Numbered from the stretch's first letter, positions 24,439-34,008 are shown. The stretch: DNA of 39,438 nt from Candidatus Bathyarchaeota archaeon (GCA_026967815.1 JAPUUO010000003.1:1-39438); one strand, 5' to 3'. Numbers and translations are program-made. The notes: generated by a model not told the origin, from the letters alone.

Positions 24439-25585
24439 TGCTTCCTCCCGCCTTTGCCATTTCCACGACTTTTTCAGCAGCTTCTTCCATGCTGCTCAAA
24501 ACGTGAATTCCAGCCTCTGTAAGAATGTGTCTCCCCTCTTCTTCGTTGGTTCCCACAAGTCTTATTACAATGGGCTTGGCGAAGCCGACTTGCTTTCTCA
24601 CTTCTAAAACGCCTTTAGCTATTTCATCGCATCGAGTGATGCCGCCCAAAACATTGATGAAAACAGCGTTGACTCTGGTATCAGATAAAACTATTTTGAG
24701 TGACGCGGACATCTTTTCTGCTGAGGCACCTCCGCCGACATCTAAGAAGTTGGCTGGGTTTCCACCATATAATTGAATTGTGTCCAACGTTGCCATTACC
24801 AAGCCAGCGCCGTTTCCTACTATGCCAATGTTTCCGTCGAGCTTGACGTATGCTAATCCTCTTTTTTGAGCTTCACGTTCTTGCGGGGTGAGTTTAGTTT
24901 CTTCTTCAGTAACTCGATTTTCGAATTCACGATGTCTATAAAATGCATTGTCATCTATGATAAGTCGCGTGTCAGCGGCAGCAAACTCTTGGTTAGTCTT
25001 CTCTATGAGGGGATTCATTTCAGCCAGTTCTACGTCATAGTCAGTTGCTAACTTATAGACCTTGAAAAAGGTCGAGGCTAAACTTAGCATCTGTTTCCCA
25101 GCGTATCCGATTCTTCCGGCTACTTGGCGTGCATGATAAGGTTGAAACCCATAAATGGGATTTATAAAAACCTTAACTACTTTTTCAGGCATTCTAGTAG
25201 CGACTTCCTCGATTTCCATGCCGCCTTCGGATGAAGCTACGGCTACATAACAACGCAGAGCACGATCTACGGTAATTCCAAAATACAATTCATTTTTCGC
25301 AGTAATTCTTTCTTCAACCAAGACACTAGGAACTCTTACACCTTTTATTTCGACGCCTAAAAGTTTCTCGGCGGCCAGTTCAGCTTCTTTCGGAGTATCC
25401 GCGAAGAGGATTCCCCCTGCTTTTCCTCTTCCAGCCACGAGAATCTGAGCCTTTACCATAACTGGAACGTTGAGTTTAGCTGCAACTTCTCTGGCTTCTG
25501 CTGGTGTGGTGGCTATTTCTCCTTTTGGAATTGGTATTCCATATTTGGCGAAGATTTTTTTCGCTTCATATTCAAAAAGCTTCAA
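24416..25585 (-). CDS. sucC: Succinyl-CoA synthetase beta subunit (ADP-forming type)
   Basis: Encodes 389 residues from TTG 25585, with AAGGAGAT about nine bases upstream. The N-terminal ATP-grasp domain starts MKLFEYEAKKIFAKYGIPIPKGE and holds MVKAQILVAGRGKAGGI. The metal/nucleotide site is ELAEMNPLIE, and the C-terminal ligase domain has GNGAGLVMATLDTIQLYGGNPANFLDVGGGA and VNVLGGITRCDEIAKGV-type motifs (INVLGGITRCD here). It lies 22 bp after the Lrp-like gene and overlaps sucD. Confidence 0.95.
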   Translation of the reverse strand: MKLFEYEAKKIFAKYGIPIPKGEIATTPAEAREVAAKLNVPVMVKAQILVAGRGKAGGILFADTPKEAELAAEKLLGVEIKGVRVPSVLVEERITAKNELYFGITVDRALRCYVAVASSEGGMEIEEVATRMPEKVVKVFINPIYGFQPYHARQVAGRIGYAGKQMLSLASTFFKVYKLATDYDVELAEMNPLIEKTNQEFAAADTRLIIDDNAFYRHREFENRVTEEETKLTPQEREAQKRGLAYVKLDGNIGIVGNGAGLVMATLDTIQLYGGNPANFLDVGGGASAEKMSASLKIVLSDTRVNAVFINVLGGITRCDEIAKGVLEVRKQVGFAKPIVIRLVGTNEEEGRHILTEAGIHVLSSMEEAAEKVVEMAKAGGSNGYGYIR

Positions 25586-25607
25586 CTTGCAAATGATCTC
25601 CTTTAGG

Positions 25608-26072
25608 TTACTTCAAGGTCTGTATGGTAACGTATGATTTTGTCTCTTGTATTCCTTCTACTGCTGCGAGCTTTTTGAGGGTTTCATCGAGTTTCCCTTG
25701 TTCTATCATAAGGATTGCATCCATGTCCCCTGTTACTCTAAAGATCCGTTCAATTGGCAACTTCGACACCTGCCGGTAAGCTTCTCCTCGCCGTAGCGGA
25801 GAGACTTTGACAAAAACGAACGCTGGGTCAACTGAGATTCCGAGTGTTTTCAATCCCTTTTCTGTTACGTCGATGAATCCTCTTCCTGTACGAATGTGTC
25901 TGCCATCACGTAGCTTGCGTAAATGCACGTTTAATGCCTGTCGGCTTATACTGAGTTGTTGTGCCAGTTCGCTTTGCTTCAGTTTTATTGTGTATGTGGT
26001 AGCTGGTTTCCCTTTTCGATATAGCATATGAAGCAGTTTGAGCGGTTTTCCTGTTGGGATTTCGGTTGTCAT
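25608..26072 (-). CDS. Lrp/AsnC-type regulator (HTH plus RAM domain)
   Basis: Encodes 154 residues from ATG 26072, chosen because GGTGAT lies four to five bases upstream; GTG 26081 is an alternative. Residues about 10-75 form a winged helix (LKQSELAQQLSISRQALNVHLRKLRDGRHI), and residues about 85-150 form a RAM-like alpha/beta domain (FVFVKVSPLRRGEAYRQVSKL... RVTGDMDAILMIEQGKLDETLKKLAAVEGI). Such regulators sense amino acids or related metabolites through the RAM domain. As first gene of the sucC-sucD-rpl40e unit it is a good candidate for controlling it. Confidence 0.82.
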   Translation of the reverse strand: MTTEIPTGKPLKLLHMLYRKGKPATTYTIKLKQSELAQQLSISRQALNVHLRKLRDGRHIRTGRGFIDVTEKGLKTLGISVDPAFVFVKVSPLRRGEAYRQVSKLPIERIFRVTGDMDAILMIEQGKLDETLKKLAAVEGIQETKSYVTIQTLK

Positions 26073-26198
26073 GGCTATCACCAGTTTGTATATGGTTAAT
26101 TTCTTGTTTACATAAGTAAAGGCATATATAGCCTTTGCTTTTTATGCACACGCATTCATAGTATGAGATAAACCTGCACTATGCACAGAACCTCAACA

Positions 26199-26206
26199 GT
26201 TATAAA
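26199..26206 (+). promoter_or_regulatory. TATA box of the alba gene
   Basis: GTTATAAA lies about 76-83 bp before ATG 26282, predicting a leader of about 50 nt that contains GGAG at 26267-26270. Confidence 0.4.
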
Positions 26207-26281
26207 ACAGAAAAACTTCTTACTTGTAGCCAAAAGCAACATAGAAAACCATAGAACCTGAAACATGGAGTGTACAATGAG

Positions 26282-26560
26282 ATGTCAGAGAGCAACTCTG
26301 TCTTGATTGGAAGAAAACCTGCAATGAACTATGTACTGGCTTGCATAACCCTTTTCCACGGCGGAACAAAAGAAGTGAACGTGAAAGCAAGAGGAAGAGC
26401 CATCAGCCATGCAGTCGATGTTGTTGAAATCGTAAGGCGACGGTTCCTGCCTGACGTGAAAGTCAAAACCATTGACATCGGCACCCAGCAAATGCCTCCA
26501 AGAGAAGAGGGAGGTATGCCAAGCAACGTCAGCACAATAGTGATATCACTGGCCCAATAG
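26282..26560 (+). CDS. albA: Alba chromatin/RNA-binding protein
   Basis: Encodes 92 residues beginning MSESNSVLIGRKPAMNYVLA, the standard Alba N-terminus; this favours ATG 26282 over the upstream GTG 26270. GRKP carries the lysine that is acetylated in Sso10b-type proteins. KARGRAISHAVDVVEIVRRRF and IGTQQMPPREEGGMPSNVSTIVI complete the fold. It coats DNA and binds RNA as a dimer. It is monocistronic and followed by a T8 tract. Confidence 0.95.
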   Translation: MSESNSVLIGRKPAMNYVLACITLFHGGTKEVNVKARGRAISHAVDVVEIVRRRFLPDVKVKTIDIGTQQMPPREEGGMPSNVSTIVISLAQ

Positions 26561-26595
26561 AAGTGCAGCGACCCACAAAGATCCGCCTCCCATTA

Positions 26596-26603
26596 TTTTT
26601 TTT
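26596..26603 (+). terminator. T-rich terminator after alba
   Basis: An oligo-T run of eight lies 36 bp past the alba stop codon, as expected for an archaeal intrinsic terminator. Confidence 0.5.
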
Positions 26604-26764
26604 CGACTGGCTAGTCTCTGATTTGGTTTGTTAACAAAGTCTCTATTTGGGACACAAAAGGAGTGCAACATCGAATTTTAGGATATATATGATGTATAAG
26701 CTCTGACTCTTATTTCAATAACTTAACAACACGCGTATATTTGAGTCGGTTTCCAGACAAGAAA

Positions 26765-27670
26765 TTATTGGCGTTCACAAACCTCTCGTGTGTCAACTAC
26801 TCTGTTTTCCAAAATGCCTATCTTTTCGATTTCTACTTTTACAATGTCACCACATTTCAGGAATCTTGGTGCAGGTTTTAGAGCAAATCCTACACCTGCA
26901 GGTGTTCCCGTTGCTATTATGTCGCACGGTTCCAATGTCATTACTCGACTTAGATGGTGCACTATCTCGTAAACGTTGAAAACCATGTTTTTTGTCGTTG
27001 AATCTTGTCGAAGTTCATTATTTACCCACGTGCGGATGGTGAGGTCAGATGTCTCTTCCAGTTGGTTTCTTGTTGTTATGCATGGACCTAGTGGAGCAAA
27101 GGTGTCAAAGCTTTTTCCTCTAGTCCACTGCTTATCTTTAAACTGTATATCTCGAGCTGAGACATCATTCAGAATAGTGTAACCGAAAATATATGATTCT
27201 GCCTTTGAAACCGAAATGTTTTTGGCTTTTTTCCCTATTACTATTGCGAGTTCGCCTTCATAGTCCAACCGTTCTACAAAACTTGGCTTAACTATGTTTT
27301 GATGCGGACCCACTATTGCTGTTCGAGGTTTAAAGAAAATTATAGGTTCATCAGGTATTGCAGCGTTTTGTTCAGCAGCGTGGTCTCGATAGTTTAAGCC
27401 TAGGCAGATGATTTTGGGAGGAGAAACTATCGGTGCCAACAATCGGACTTCATCGAGCTTACAGGTTGCGTTTCCAGTGTCTCTTTCTGCGAGCTTGAGT
27501 ATTCTCTCTGCTGTTTCCAAGTTGTTTGCTTCAGATGCTATGAAGTTATCTAAGCTTTCAGGAATTTTCGTTTTCAGTTTTTTAGCTAACAGCGGAAGAG
27601 GGACTATTGCATCTTCTAGGAGTACACCATATTGACTTTCTTCTCCCTTTTGATATCGAACAAGTTTCAC
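26765..27670 (-). CDS. Fumarylacetoacetate hydrolase (FAH) family protein
   Basis: Encodes 301 residues from GTG 27670. The N-terminal lid domain is followed by the FAH core: IICLGLNYRDHAAEQN, the metal ligands in RLDYEGELAIVIGKKAKNIS, DVSARDIQFKDKQWTRGKSFDTFAPLGP, and GTPAGVGFAL near the end. Members hydrolyse acylpyruvates or decarboxylate/isomerise oxo-diacids with Mg or Mn. The exact substrate is not determined. It is 16 bp downstream of the NIF3-like gene and co-oriented, so they form an operon. Confidence 0.9.
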   Translation of the reverse strand: MKLVRYQKGEESQYGVLLEDAIVPLPLLAKKLKTKIPESLDNFIASEANNLETAERILKLAERDTGNATCKLDEVRLLAPIVSPPKIICLGLNYRDHAAEQNAAIPDEPIIFFKPRTAIVGPHQNIVKPSFVERLDYEGELAIVIGKKAKNISVSKAESYIFGYTILNDVSARDIQFKDKQWTRGKSFDTFAPLGPCITTRNQLEETSDLTIRTWVNNELRQDSTTKNMVFNVYEIVHHLSRVMTLEPCDIIATGTPAGVGFALKPAPRFLKCGDIVKVEIEKIGILENRVVDTREVCERQ

Positions 27671-27686
27671 TTGTTATGCAACTCTT

Positions 27687-28505
27687 TTAGCTTGGAACGA
27701 TTCCGATTCTAGTTACCGAGATGTCTCTTCTTTCAAGTTCTTGGATTAGCGGATTTATGCCAACAGAGTCGCTTGCGATATGCCCAGTGATTATTAGATT
27801 TCCGACGTTATCCGTCTTCAGTTTTCTTAAATCCACAGGGCTTATGTGAATGTAAACTACTGTGCCGACGCCGTGTTCAAAGTATGTTTTTGCGATTTCG
27901 TAACCTCCGTTTGTTCCAGCTCCATGGGAGACCACAACCTTTCCAGCTGCATTTTCAGGTTTTCCGAGTCTAATCTTGATTTTTGTCATTGCATTCTTGA
28001 ATTCAGCTAGTTCTTCTAGCGCGGAAACAACATCTTGAACCACGGAGTCTTTCCCGATTTTTCGCTTAATCTGATCATTCATTCTTTGTCGTCCTATCTC
28101 GTCTAGGGGAGTGTGTATGTTCATATAAGGCATTTTCAGAAGCTTCGCAACTTCAACTGCATGAGCATAGTTTCGCATATGCATCTCAACTTCCAAAGCC
28201 ATGAGTTTCTCTTGAACCGTTTTTTTCGCTTCCTCTTCTGGAATGCCCGCAGCAACCATTTGCTGAATGTGTCGCTTGAAAACTTTGTGAAAGTCTACAA
28301 CGGCGCTTACACCCTGTGGGTGATGAGCGATCACAGCATCGAAGCCCAACTCTTTTGCCAGTAGAAGCTCAGGAACACCCGCATCAACGCCGAAAAAGAT
28401 TTTCTTGATATCTACACCACTCACATATATAGCACTGTCTTCGGGGATCGACTTTAATCCCGCAAGCTTCAAAGATAATTTCATAATATCTTCAGTGTTG
28501 ACCAT
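27687..28505 (-). CDS. NIF3-like (DUF34) metal-binding protein
   Basis: Encodes 272 residues. The metal motif IAHHPQGV sits after FGVDAGVPELLLAKELGFDAV; a second histidine-containing segment VVVSHGAGTNGGYEIAK and the closing ITGHIASDSVGINPLIQELE supply the other ligands, as in NIF3/YbgI proteins with a di-metal site. A helical insert, about residues 70-110, is rich in Glu and Lys. Members are widely conserved with an uncertain role, possibly GTP cyclohydrolase-like or metal-chaperone activity. First gene of the pair with the FAH protein. Confidence 0.78.
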   Translation of the reverse strand: MVNTEDIMKLSLKLAGLKSIPEDSAIYVSGVDIKKIFFGVDAGVPELLLAKELGFDAVIAHHPQGVSAVVDFHKVFKRHIQQMVAAGIPEEEAKKTVQEKLMALEVEMHMRNYAHAVEVAKLLKMPYMNIHTPLDEIGRQRMNDQIKRKIGKDSVVQDVVSALEELAEFKNAMTKIKIRLGKPENAAGKVVVSHGAGTNGGYEIAKTYFEHGVGTVVYIHISPVDLRKLKTDNVGNLIITGHIASDSVGINPLIQELERRDISVTRIGIVPS

Positions 28506-28892
28506 TTTTCATGTTCCCAGACATTAGGTTATTCAAAGAAACAGAAACCATAACTCTAATAAATGTTCATTCTTGAATCAAGTTCTAAGCAATACAAAAT
28601 GCGCGGTTTGCATTTTAATAGCAACTTCACGATTTTTTCACAGTCAGATTTCTACGTCCGCGACACTGTGATTCGGCGACAGCTTGCTCGCTCCGAACAA
28701 ACATATTAAATAAATATATCCTTGACACTTAGGAAGCTTTTTAGGTGAAGTTGCTAGAATCACAGAGGCACGCGTAATAAGGAATGACAATTTTTGAACA
28801 CTATTAGATTGTGTCCTGGCGCCTTTTCTTCGAGACGGCAAACCGAGTCAGGGAAAAGGGGAAAGAAACAAAACACTACGTGTTAGGAGTGG
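28506..28892. other. Intergenic region between divergent genes
   Basis: A 387-bp gap between divergently transcribed genes. It contains a perfect 7-bp hairpin AAAATGC-GCGGTTT-GCATTTT (28596-28616) and the AT-rich run TATTAAATAAATATAT near 28704-28719, a possible TATA element. The latter is too far (about 175 bp) from the wHTH start for a simple promoter, so a long leader or an unannotated RNA between the two is possible. No protein-coding gene was seen. Confidence 0.35.
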
Positions 28893-29207
28893 ATGGTGAA
28901 TATGCGAAGATCAAAGCTAGAAATGTATGTTGACATCCTTAAGGTTCTGACTCATCATGGACCGCTAAAGCTAACTCACATCATGTATAAGGCTAACGTA
29001 AACTGTAGTGTTCTAAAACGATCATTGGACTTCTTGATCCAGCAGAATCTCGTCGAAGAACAAACTGTGCACAAGAAGAAAAACAAAACAAAAACTGCTT
29101 ACGCGATAACGGAAAGAGGTAGAACCGTACTCAAATACTTTAGAGAACTGAAAAAGGCTTTGCCAATAACTGAAGGGGCAAACAAAATCCCAGTATTGTT
29201 GCTTTAA
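28893..29207 (+). CDS. Winged-helix DNA-binding protein (HTH_45 type)
   Basis: Encodes 104 residues. The pattern RSKLEMYVDILKVLTHHGPLKLTHIMYKANVNCSVLKRSLDFLIQQNLV, then a wing KNKTKTAYAITERGRTVLKYF, is the archaeal HTH_45 (PF14947) winged-helix type. It is expected to be a dimeric transcription regulator. Two ATG codons are possible: 28893 (GGAG three to four bases upstream) and 28902 (GGTG upstream). It is divergent from the NIF3-FAH pair and convergent with the TPR protein gene. Confidence 0.75.
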   Translation: MVNMRRSKLEMYVDILKVLTHHGPLKLTHIMYKANVNCSVLKRSLDFLIQQNLVEEQTVHKKKNKTKTAYAITERGRTVLKYFRELKKALPITEGANKIPVLLL

Positions 29208-29283
29208 GCCACACGAGCGTAAATCCCCATTTGTCTCCTAATTCTATAGCTAAACTCTAGGCTTCTTGCCTCCTTTTCGGTAT

Positions 29284-32200
29284 CTACATGCTTTCCTTTT
29301 TTAGAAGCAGTTCGCTCTGTAGATATCTCTGATTATACATCTTCGTTACCCTCAGAAAGCGTTCTAAACCTCTTTCAGTATCTTTCTCGTAGATGTTGAT
29401 CTGTCCTTCGAAGAGACCTAGAATCGCTTGAACATCTTCTGGGGAATGCATCTGAGGATTCATTACAGCTAGAGTAGTGAAGCCTTTTGATCTTAGGTTT
29501 GTAATGAATCCGGTTAGCCATCTCCTGGTTGAAACAGCGTGATGCTGGAGCAAAACGTCTGAAATGATTTCGATGCAAGCCCTTCTTGGCTCCCTTGGCA
29601 ATGCGCTCAACTTGCGGAAAGCCGAAGTCATGGCAATACTGATGTTAGTAAGGTTTTCTACGCCTCTTAGTTTGAAAACATTGGGTAGGCTTTTGATCAC
29701 TTTGTCAGCTTGAGGGTTGCATATGAAAAGATAGAGGCTTGACTCCAATTCTTCCAGCGCATTTACTCCACTCGCCTTTATGGTTACATAAAACGTGACT
29801 TGACCTTTTTTTGCTCCTGCTTCAAGAAATCTCTTAATCAGTAGCTCCTTTTCATCGCAGGAAGCTGAGGTGACTATCACTGCATAATTCTCAGGTATCC
29901 CTCCAAACAGCACGCAGTCAAGACTTTTGTACCCTGTCTCAACACGACCTGGAAGAGTAACCTCTGAAACGTTAATTACTACAGGTTCAGGTTCGCAGGA
30001 AATTTCGCTTCCAGTTTCATTCACATAGATAATTCGTGGCTTTATTGCAAACGTACCTTGGCTAAATGACCTAAGGATAAGCCTAACTTCTTCCGTTCTT
30101 AGTGGGTCAAGCTTCTTTCCCTTCATTTCAAGGCATGCGTTTTCAAGGTTACAGTACCCGGGTCTGGCAACGAGCTCGAAGCCTTGAGGGAGGATTCCTT
30201 CGACCTTAGTCAATAAAGCTGCTTCTTTTCCTACATTTGTAATCTGCATTTCCAAGTTGATGTTCTCTCCAGCTGTTGCCTTGGCCGAACTCAAGGAAAG
30301 GTTGGCTTCGATGGCAGCATGTTCAAACTTGTCCAAGCCAACGGCTTTTTCGTGAGTTGGAGTTGGTGTAGTGAAAGAGCTTGTCGTTGAAGCGACTGTC
30401 GGAGCTTGCAACACCTCGGTAAGCGACATGACAAGCTGTTGTTCTTCTTTGACGCTCTCCAGAAGCCTTTGAACTTCTTCACTTTTTTCAGGATATTTTG
30501 CCTTCATGTAGGAGCTAACTGAGGCTTGAAGAAGTTTTTGAGCCATCTGGTAGCACTTTGCTTTGGTTCTCAGATCCGTCTCTGTTTCGGCCCTGCTCAT
30601 GTAAACGTAGGCGTCGAAGAGCCTGTGAGTAGCTCTAGCATATTCCGAGGCGGATTTGAAGCCTGATTTGAGATAGCAGCTTGACGCAGCTTCTAGGTGT
30701 CTTTTAGCTATCGAATACTCTGCCATATTTCTTGTAATTTCAAATTCTGTTCCAGCTTCTAAAGCCTTACAAAAACTGCTGTTGGCCAGAGCCAATAGGC
30801 TTGTCTGTTTGTCAATCGTGTGTTCTTTAGCTGTTCTAAATAGTTCTGCTGCTTCTCCATACAATGTTGACGAAGCCTTTGCTTCTGCCATCATCATTTT
30901 CTGCCAGGCTTGGCAGAGATAGACTATGGGCAAAAGCTCCTTGCGGCTCTGCCCTGACTCGGCTTCTGCTATCTCCTGGAACATTTCTGCTGCTAACTTG
31001 TATCTTTTCGAACTCGCTATGCAATCACCCTGCCTGTCGTGGATCTTTCCCTCTTCTACCACAACTCGTCCAATACAATATGCTTTTCTAGTGTCTGAAG
31101 CTTTAATCAGCTTGCTAGCCAGGTTTTTTTCATCTGCATTCTCGATTCTTTCTAACTTGTCTCGCAGAGTCCTCTTAGCTTCACTGAAGAGCTCAGCTGC
31201 TTTTCGGAAGGCTTGTATGGCTTCTTGAGTCTTCTCACCTCTGCTTAAACCTTCACCGTGCTCCAGCTGGACCCAAGCAAGATAGTTTGCAGCAAGATGT
31301 TTCCAGGATTTGGAAGACTTGTGTAGACTGGAGACTTTCTCGTAATGCGTCATGGCCTGAAAATGCTCTTGTCTTGCGTGATGGTGCCTTGCTTTTTCGA
31401 TTTCGCTCCACGCCTGCATGTAACGGGTGTAGTCCAAGTAAAAACCCTTTAACCGTGGCAGTTTTTTGGCAGCAGCCTTGTAGCTTTCTGACGCTGCCTC
31501 GAAGCTTTCCGCAGATCCCATATAGTTTTGCAGCTTGTTGTGAGCTCTAGCTAGTTGCCAGTGACCCTCAGCAATGCGACTAGGTAATTCAGCTTTTTCA
31601 TATGCTTTGATGGCACCTTCAAAGATCTTTACCAGCCTACCTACAAGTTCGTAAGTGCCGGTTATCTGGTAAAGGCGACTGAGAATTCCCCCGAAGTCGA
31701 AGTAATATCCTCCTAGCACAGCGTGTTGTTCTCGACTTAAGATTTCGTGTCTCAAGCATAGATTTATGCATTTTTCAGCACTTTCAATTCCGTCTTCAAG
31801 AAGCTTTACTTTTAGTGTGCTATTCTCCTCTATCCTTGCCAGCTCAGCTTGTATCAAGGCTAGATAATGCGCGCGCACGCCCTGATTCCAGAAGAAATAT
31901 GGCATTGCTTGTTCTAGTGTTTTAATGTTTTCTTCTCTAAATTGAAGCGACTCTTTAAGAAGACGCTTTTTCACGTCTGCGTCTGTCTCCATGGTAGAAA
32001 GCAAAAACAGAGACTTGCCAAGTGGGTGAAGGATCAACCATGTAGCTCCTATAGAGCCTGAACGCCGCGCATGTTCCAAACCTTTTCTTCCAGCCTCGAT
32101 GGATCTTTTGAGGAGAACGCGTTTTTTTTCTGAGCTAGTTTCGACAAACTCGGCCAAAATATTGTAGTTTTCGGCGAGCCAACAGTAACTAGACGCTATC

Positions 32201-33216
32201 TCTTGATCATTGGAGATCAAGCTGAAATGACGTATAGCATCTTCGCTGTACCTCTGACACTTTTTGGATTCTTCTCTTTTCTTCTCTAGGTCTTCGTCTA
32301 CAAACATTTTCCAAGAGGTCGATGAAGCCAAACAATAGAATGCCCGTCCGATTAGATAGTTATCTCTTGTATCTATGCCGCATTGTAGTGCATTTTCAAA
32401 GTGCTTTGTTGCGGAATCTGGCTGGTCAGTGAACTCAGCGACAGTTGATCCTAACGAGATGTTTGACATGCCTAGAAGAAAGCGGTCGCCAATTTTTTCG
32501 GAAAGCTCTACTGCCTTTTTGGAATAGCTTAGAGCTTTCTGCTCATATTTCCTCTTCTTCTCTAATTCTAAGCCTGATGCTCCAGTGTTGTAATGAATGC
32601 TTACCGTGAAGTAGGCTCTAGCTAGCTCGTATTCTTCTCCCCGCTCAGAAAGTGCAGTTATCGCTTTTTCTCCATAGCTCAGAGCTTCCTTTAACATTTT
32701 CAGCCGTACATGTTTATCCCACTCCAGATTCAACCTATCGACTAGACACATACTTAGTTCGCTACAGGTTTTGCCCAAGCTGAGATGATCGCTTGTCCTT
32801 TTGTAGAATTTTAAGGCTTCCTTTTCAAGTTTCAAACATTCATCTAGCGATCTTTTCCGAGAAGCGAAATCTGGCTTTAAAAGAGAATTAACATATGTGG
32901 TGATAGCTTTACAATGACATATTTCAGCTTGCTTTTTTGGATCTTCAACTTTTTCTAAAAGCTCGGATGCTTGGATGTATGCATTTATAGCTTGAAGCAT
33001 ACGGTTCTTGAATTCCCGTAGATTCTTTGCTTGCATGGCCGCGCGATGATAACAGAAACCAATTCGCTCATAGATTTTCGCTCCTTCATAAAAATCGTTT
33101 CGCTCAAGTTCAACGATTAAAGCCTTTTTATAGGGCTCCAGGGCAGTAATCCAATTATACTTTTTCTCTTGCTTTTTTCCCTCAGCAAGAAGATCGTAGT
33201 TTCGACTTCTGGACAC
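29284..33216 (-). CDS. Giant TPR protein with an adhesion-like domain and a KaiC-like domain lacking Walker A
   Basis: Encodes 1310 residues from GTG 33216. Residues 1 to about 930 are a helical array of tetratricopeptide-like repeats (e.g. ALSYSKKAVELSEKIGDRFLLGMSNISLG). A beta-rich CARDB/DUF11-like segment follows at about 975-1085 (LSLSSAKATAGENINLEMQITNVGKEAALL). The last 225 residues resemble KaiC/RecA-like ATPases (VETGYKSLDCVLFGGIPENYAVIVTSASCDEKELLIKRFLEAGAKKG...), but GxxxxGKT is replaced by TSASCDEKE, so nucleotide binding is doubtful. No signal peptide or membrane segment. It looks like a cytoplasmic scaffold. Codon use and both flanking genes are unremarkable. Confidence 0.78.
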   Translation of the reverse strand: MSRSRNYDLLAEGKKQEKKYNWITALEPYKKALIVELERNDFYEGAKIYERIGFCYHRAAMQAKNLREFKNRMLQAINAYIQASELLEKVEDPKKQAEICHCKAITTYVNSLLKPDFASRKRSLDECLKLEKEALKFYKRTSDHLSLGKTCSELSMCLVDRLNLEWDKHVRLKMLKEALSYGEKAITALSERGEEYELARAYFTVSIHYNTGASGLELEKKRKYEQKALSYSKKAVELSEKIGDRFLLGMSNISLGSTVAEFTDQPDSATKHFENALQCGIDTRDNYLIGRAFYCLASSTSWKMFVDEDLEKKREESKKCQRYSEDAIRHFSLISNDQEIASSYCWLAENYNILAEFVETSSEKKRVLLKRSIEAGRKGLEHARRSGSIGATWLILHPLGKSLFLLSTMETDADVKKRLLKESLQFREENIKTLEQAMPYFFWNQGVRAHYLALIQAELARIEENSTLKVKLLEDGIESAEKCINLCLRHEILSREQHAVLGGYYFDFGGILSRLYQITGTYELVGRLVKIFEGAIKAYEKAELPSRIAEGHWQLARAHNKLQNYMGSAESFEAASESYKAAAKKLPRLKGFYLDYTRYMQAWSEIEKARHHHARQEHFQAMTHYEKVSSLHKSSKSWKHLAANYLAWVQLEHGEGLSRGEKTQEAIQAFRKAAELFSEAKRTLRDKLERIENADEKNLASKLIKASDTRKAYCIGRVVVEEGKIHDRQGDCIASSKRYKLAAEMFQEIAEAESGQSRKELLPIVYLCQAWQKMMMAEAKASSTLYGEAAELFRTAKEHTIDKQTSLLALANSSFCKALEAGTEFEITRNMAEYSIAKRHLEAASSCYLKSGFKSASEYARATHRLFDAYVYMSRAETETDLRTKAKCYQMAQKLLQASVSSYMKAKYPEKSEEVQRLLESVKEEQQLVMSLTEVLQAPTVASTTSSFTTPTPTHEKAVGLDKFEHAAIEANLSLSSAKATAGENINLEMQITNVGKEAALLTKVEGILPQGFELVARPGYCNLENACLEMKGKKLDPLRTEEVRLILRSFSQGTFAIKPRIIYVNETGSEISCEPEPVVINVSEVTLPGRVETGYKSLDCVLFGGIPENYAVIVTSASCDEKELLIKRFLEAGAKKGQVTFYVTIKASGVNALEELESSLYLFICNPQADKVIKSLPNVFKLRGVENLTNISIAMTSAFRKLSALPREPRRACIEIISDVLLQHHAVSTRRWLTGFITNLRSKGFTTLAVMNPQMHSPEDVQAILGLFEGQINIYEKDTERGLERFLRVTKMYNQRYLQSELLLKKESM

Positions 33217-33362
33217 TGCAATCCCTACATTATGTCGTAGATTTTAAGGCAAATAAGTATATGTTGAAGTTGAACAAACAAATCTGTTGCGATTTATGTT
33301 TTTAATGGGCTTTTTCTCTTGGAAAAAGAGGAAGAAAAAGATGAAAGCAAACAGAGTGTTAG

Positions 33363-33614
33363 CTATCCGGTTGCTGGGGGATGCTCATCAAGTCCGCACC
33401 AAACTTCAATGTCATGGAGACCATGCTCCATGAACAATTTGATAATTTGCCTAACGTCTGCGCCATCAAAGTAAGCTATTGTACTATAAGGCCCATTGAT
33501 AACATGAACATGTATGGTACCAGCACCCTGGTATGAATCTTGAATGCGTTGCGCGCGCGTGTTGAGTGTTTTCCAATCGGTGCCCTTCGCCACAACGAAA
33601 CCATGCCGCGTCAA
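33363..33614 (-). CDS. Small hypothetical protein
   Basis: Encodes 83 residues from TTG 33614, with GGTGAT four to five bases upstream, a good initiation site. The sequence looks globular alpha/beta (GTIHVHVINGPYSTIAYFDGADVRQIIKLFMEHGLHDIEVWCG). Two histidines and a Cys near the end may be functional, but no family is recognised. The alternating tract CGCGCGCGC lies within the frame and codes for TRAQ. Confidence 0.55.
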   Translation of the reverse strand: MTRHGFVVAKGTDWKTLNTRAQRIQDSYQGAGTIHVHVINGPYSTIAYFDGADVRQIIKLFMEHGLHDIEVWCGLDEHPPATG

Positions 33615-34008
33615 AAAATCACCTTTTAAACCATAAATTGCTTATACCTTGATTTAAAACTTTTCGTTCTTCAGAAAATTTTACAGAAAACAAACATTGA
33701 GGTGATATATTCGAGTTAATGATGCGTAAAATCAGGGCTGACCTCTGTTACACAAACGCTTGCATGATACGGATTTTTCGCGCGCGCACCTGCAGGATAG
33801 CAAAGATGCCTGAAATTAATTAAACAACTCATAGAAGCAGGCTTTGACGACGTAACCAAAAAAAAGACGACCGAATCTGCTTTTGCGAGCGTAAATAGAA
33901 TCGCCACCTTCATGATAATACCAACGAAAAATAAGTCTATAAGTTTATATTATATTAGCACTTTTTGTGTATGATACCCCCTAGACCCGACCTGGACGAT
34001 GGAAACAG
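33615..34008. other. Intergenic region with a TATA box and possible decayed coding
   Basis: A 394-bp gap between divergent genes. TTTATATTATATTA (33944-33957) is a likely TATA element for the NusA-like gene, about 50 bp from its start. The tract CGCGCGCGC is at 33779-33787. A protein-like stretch (LKLIKQLIEAGFDDVTKK) near 33810-33860 has no start and may be a gene remnant. Confidence 0.4.

Noticed and set aside
33716..33913. 65-codon minus-strand frame
   Set aside because: No ribosome binding site or family; the region contains broken plus-strand coding-like sequence and an alternating GC tract.
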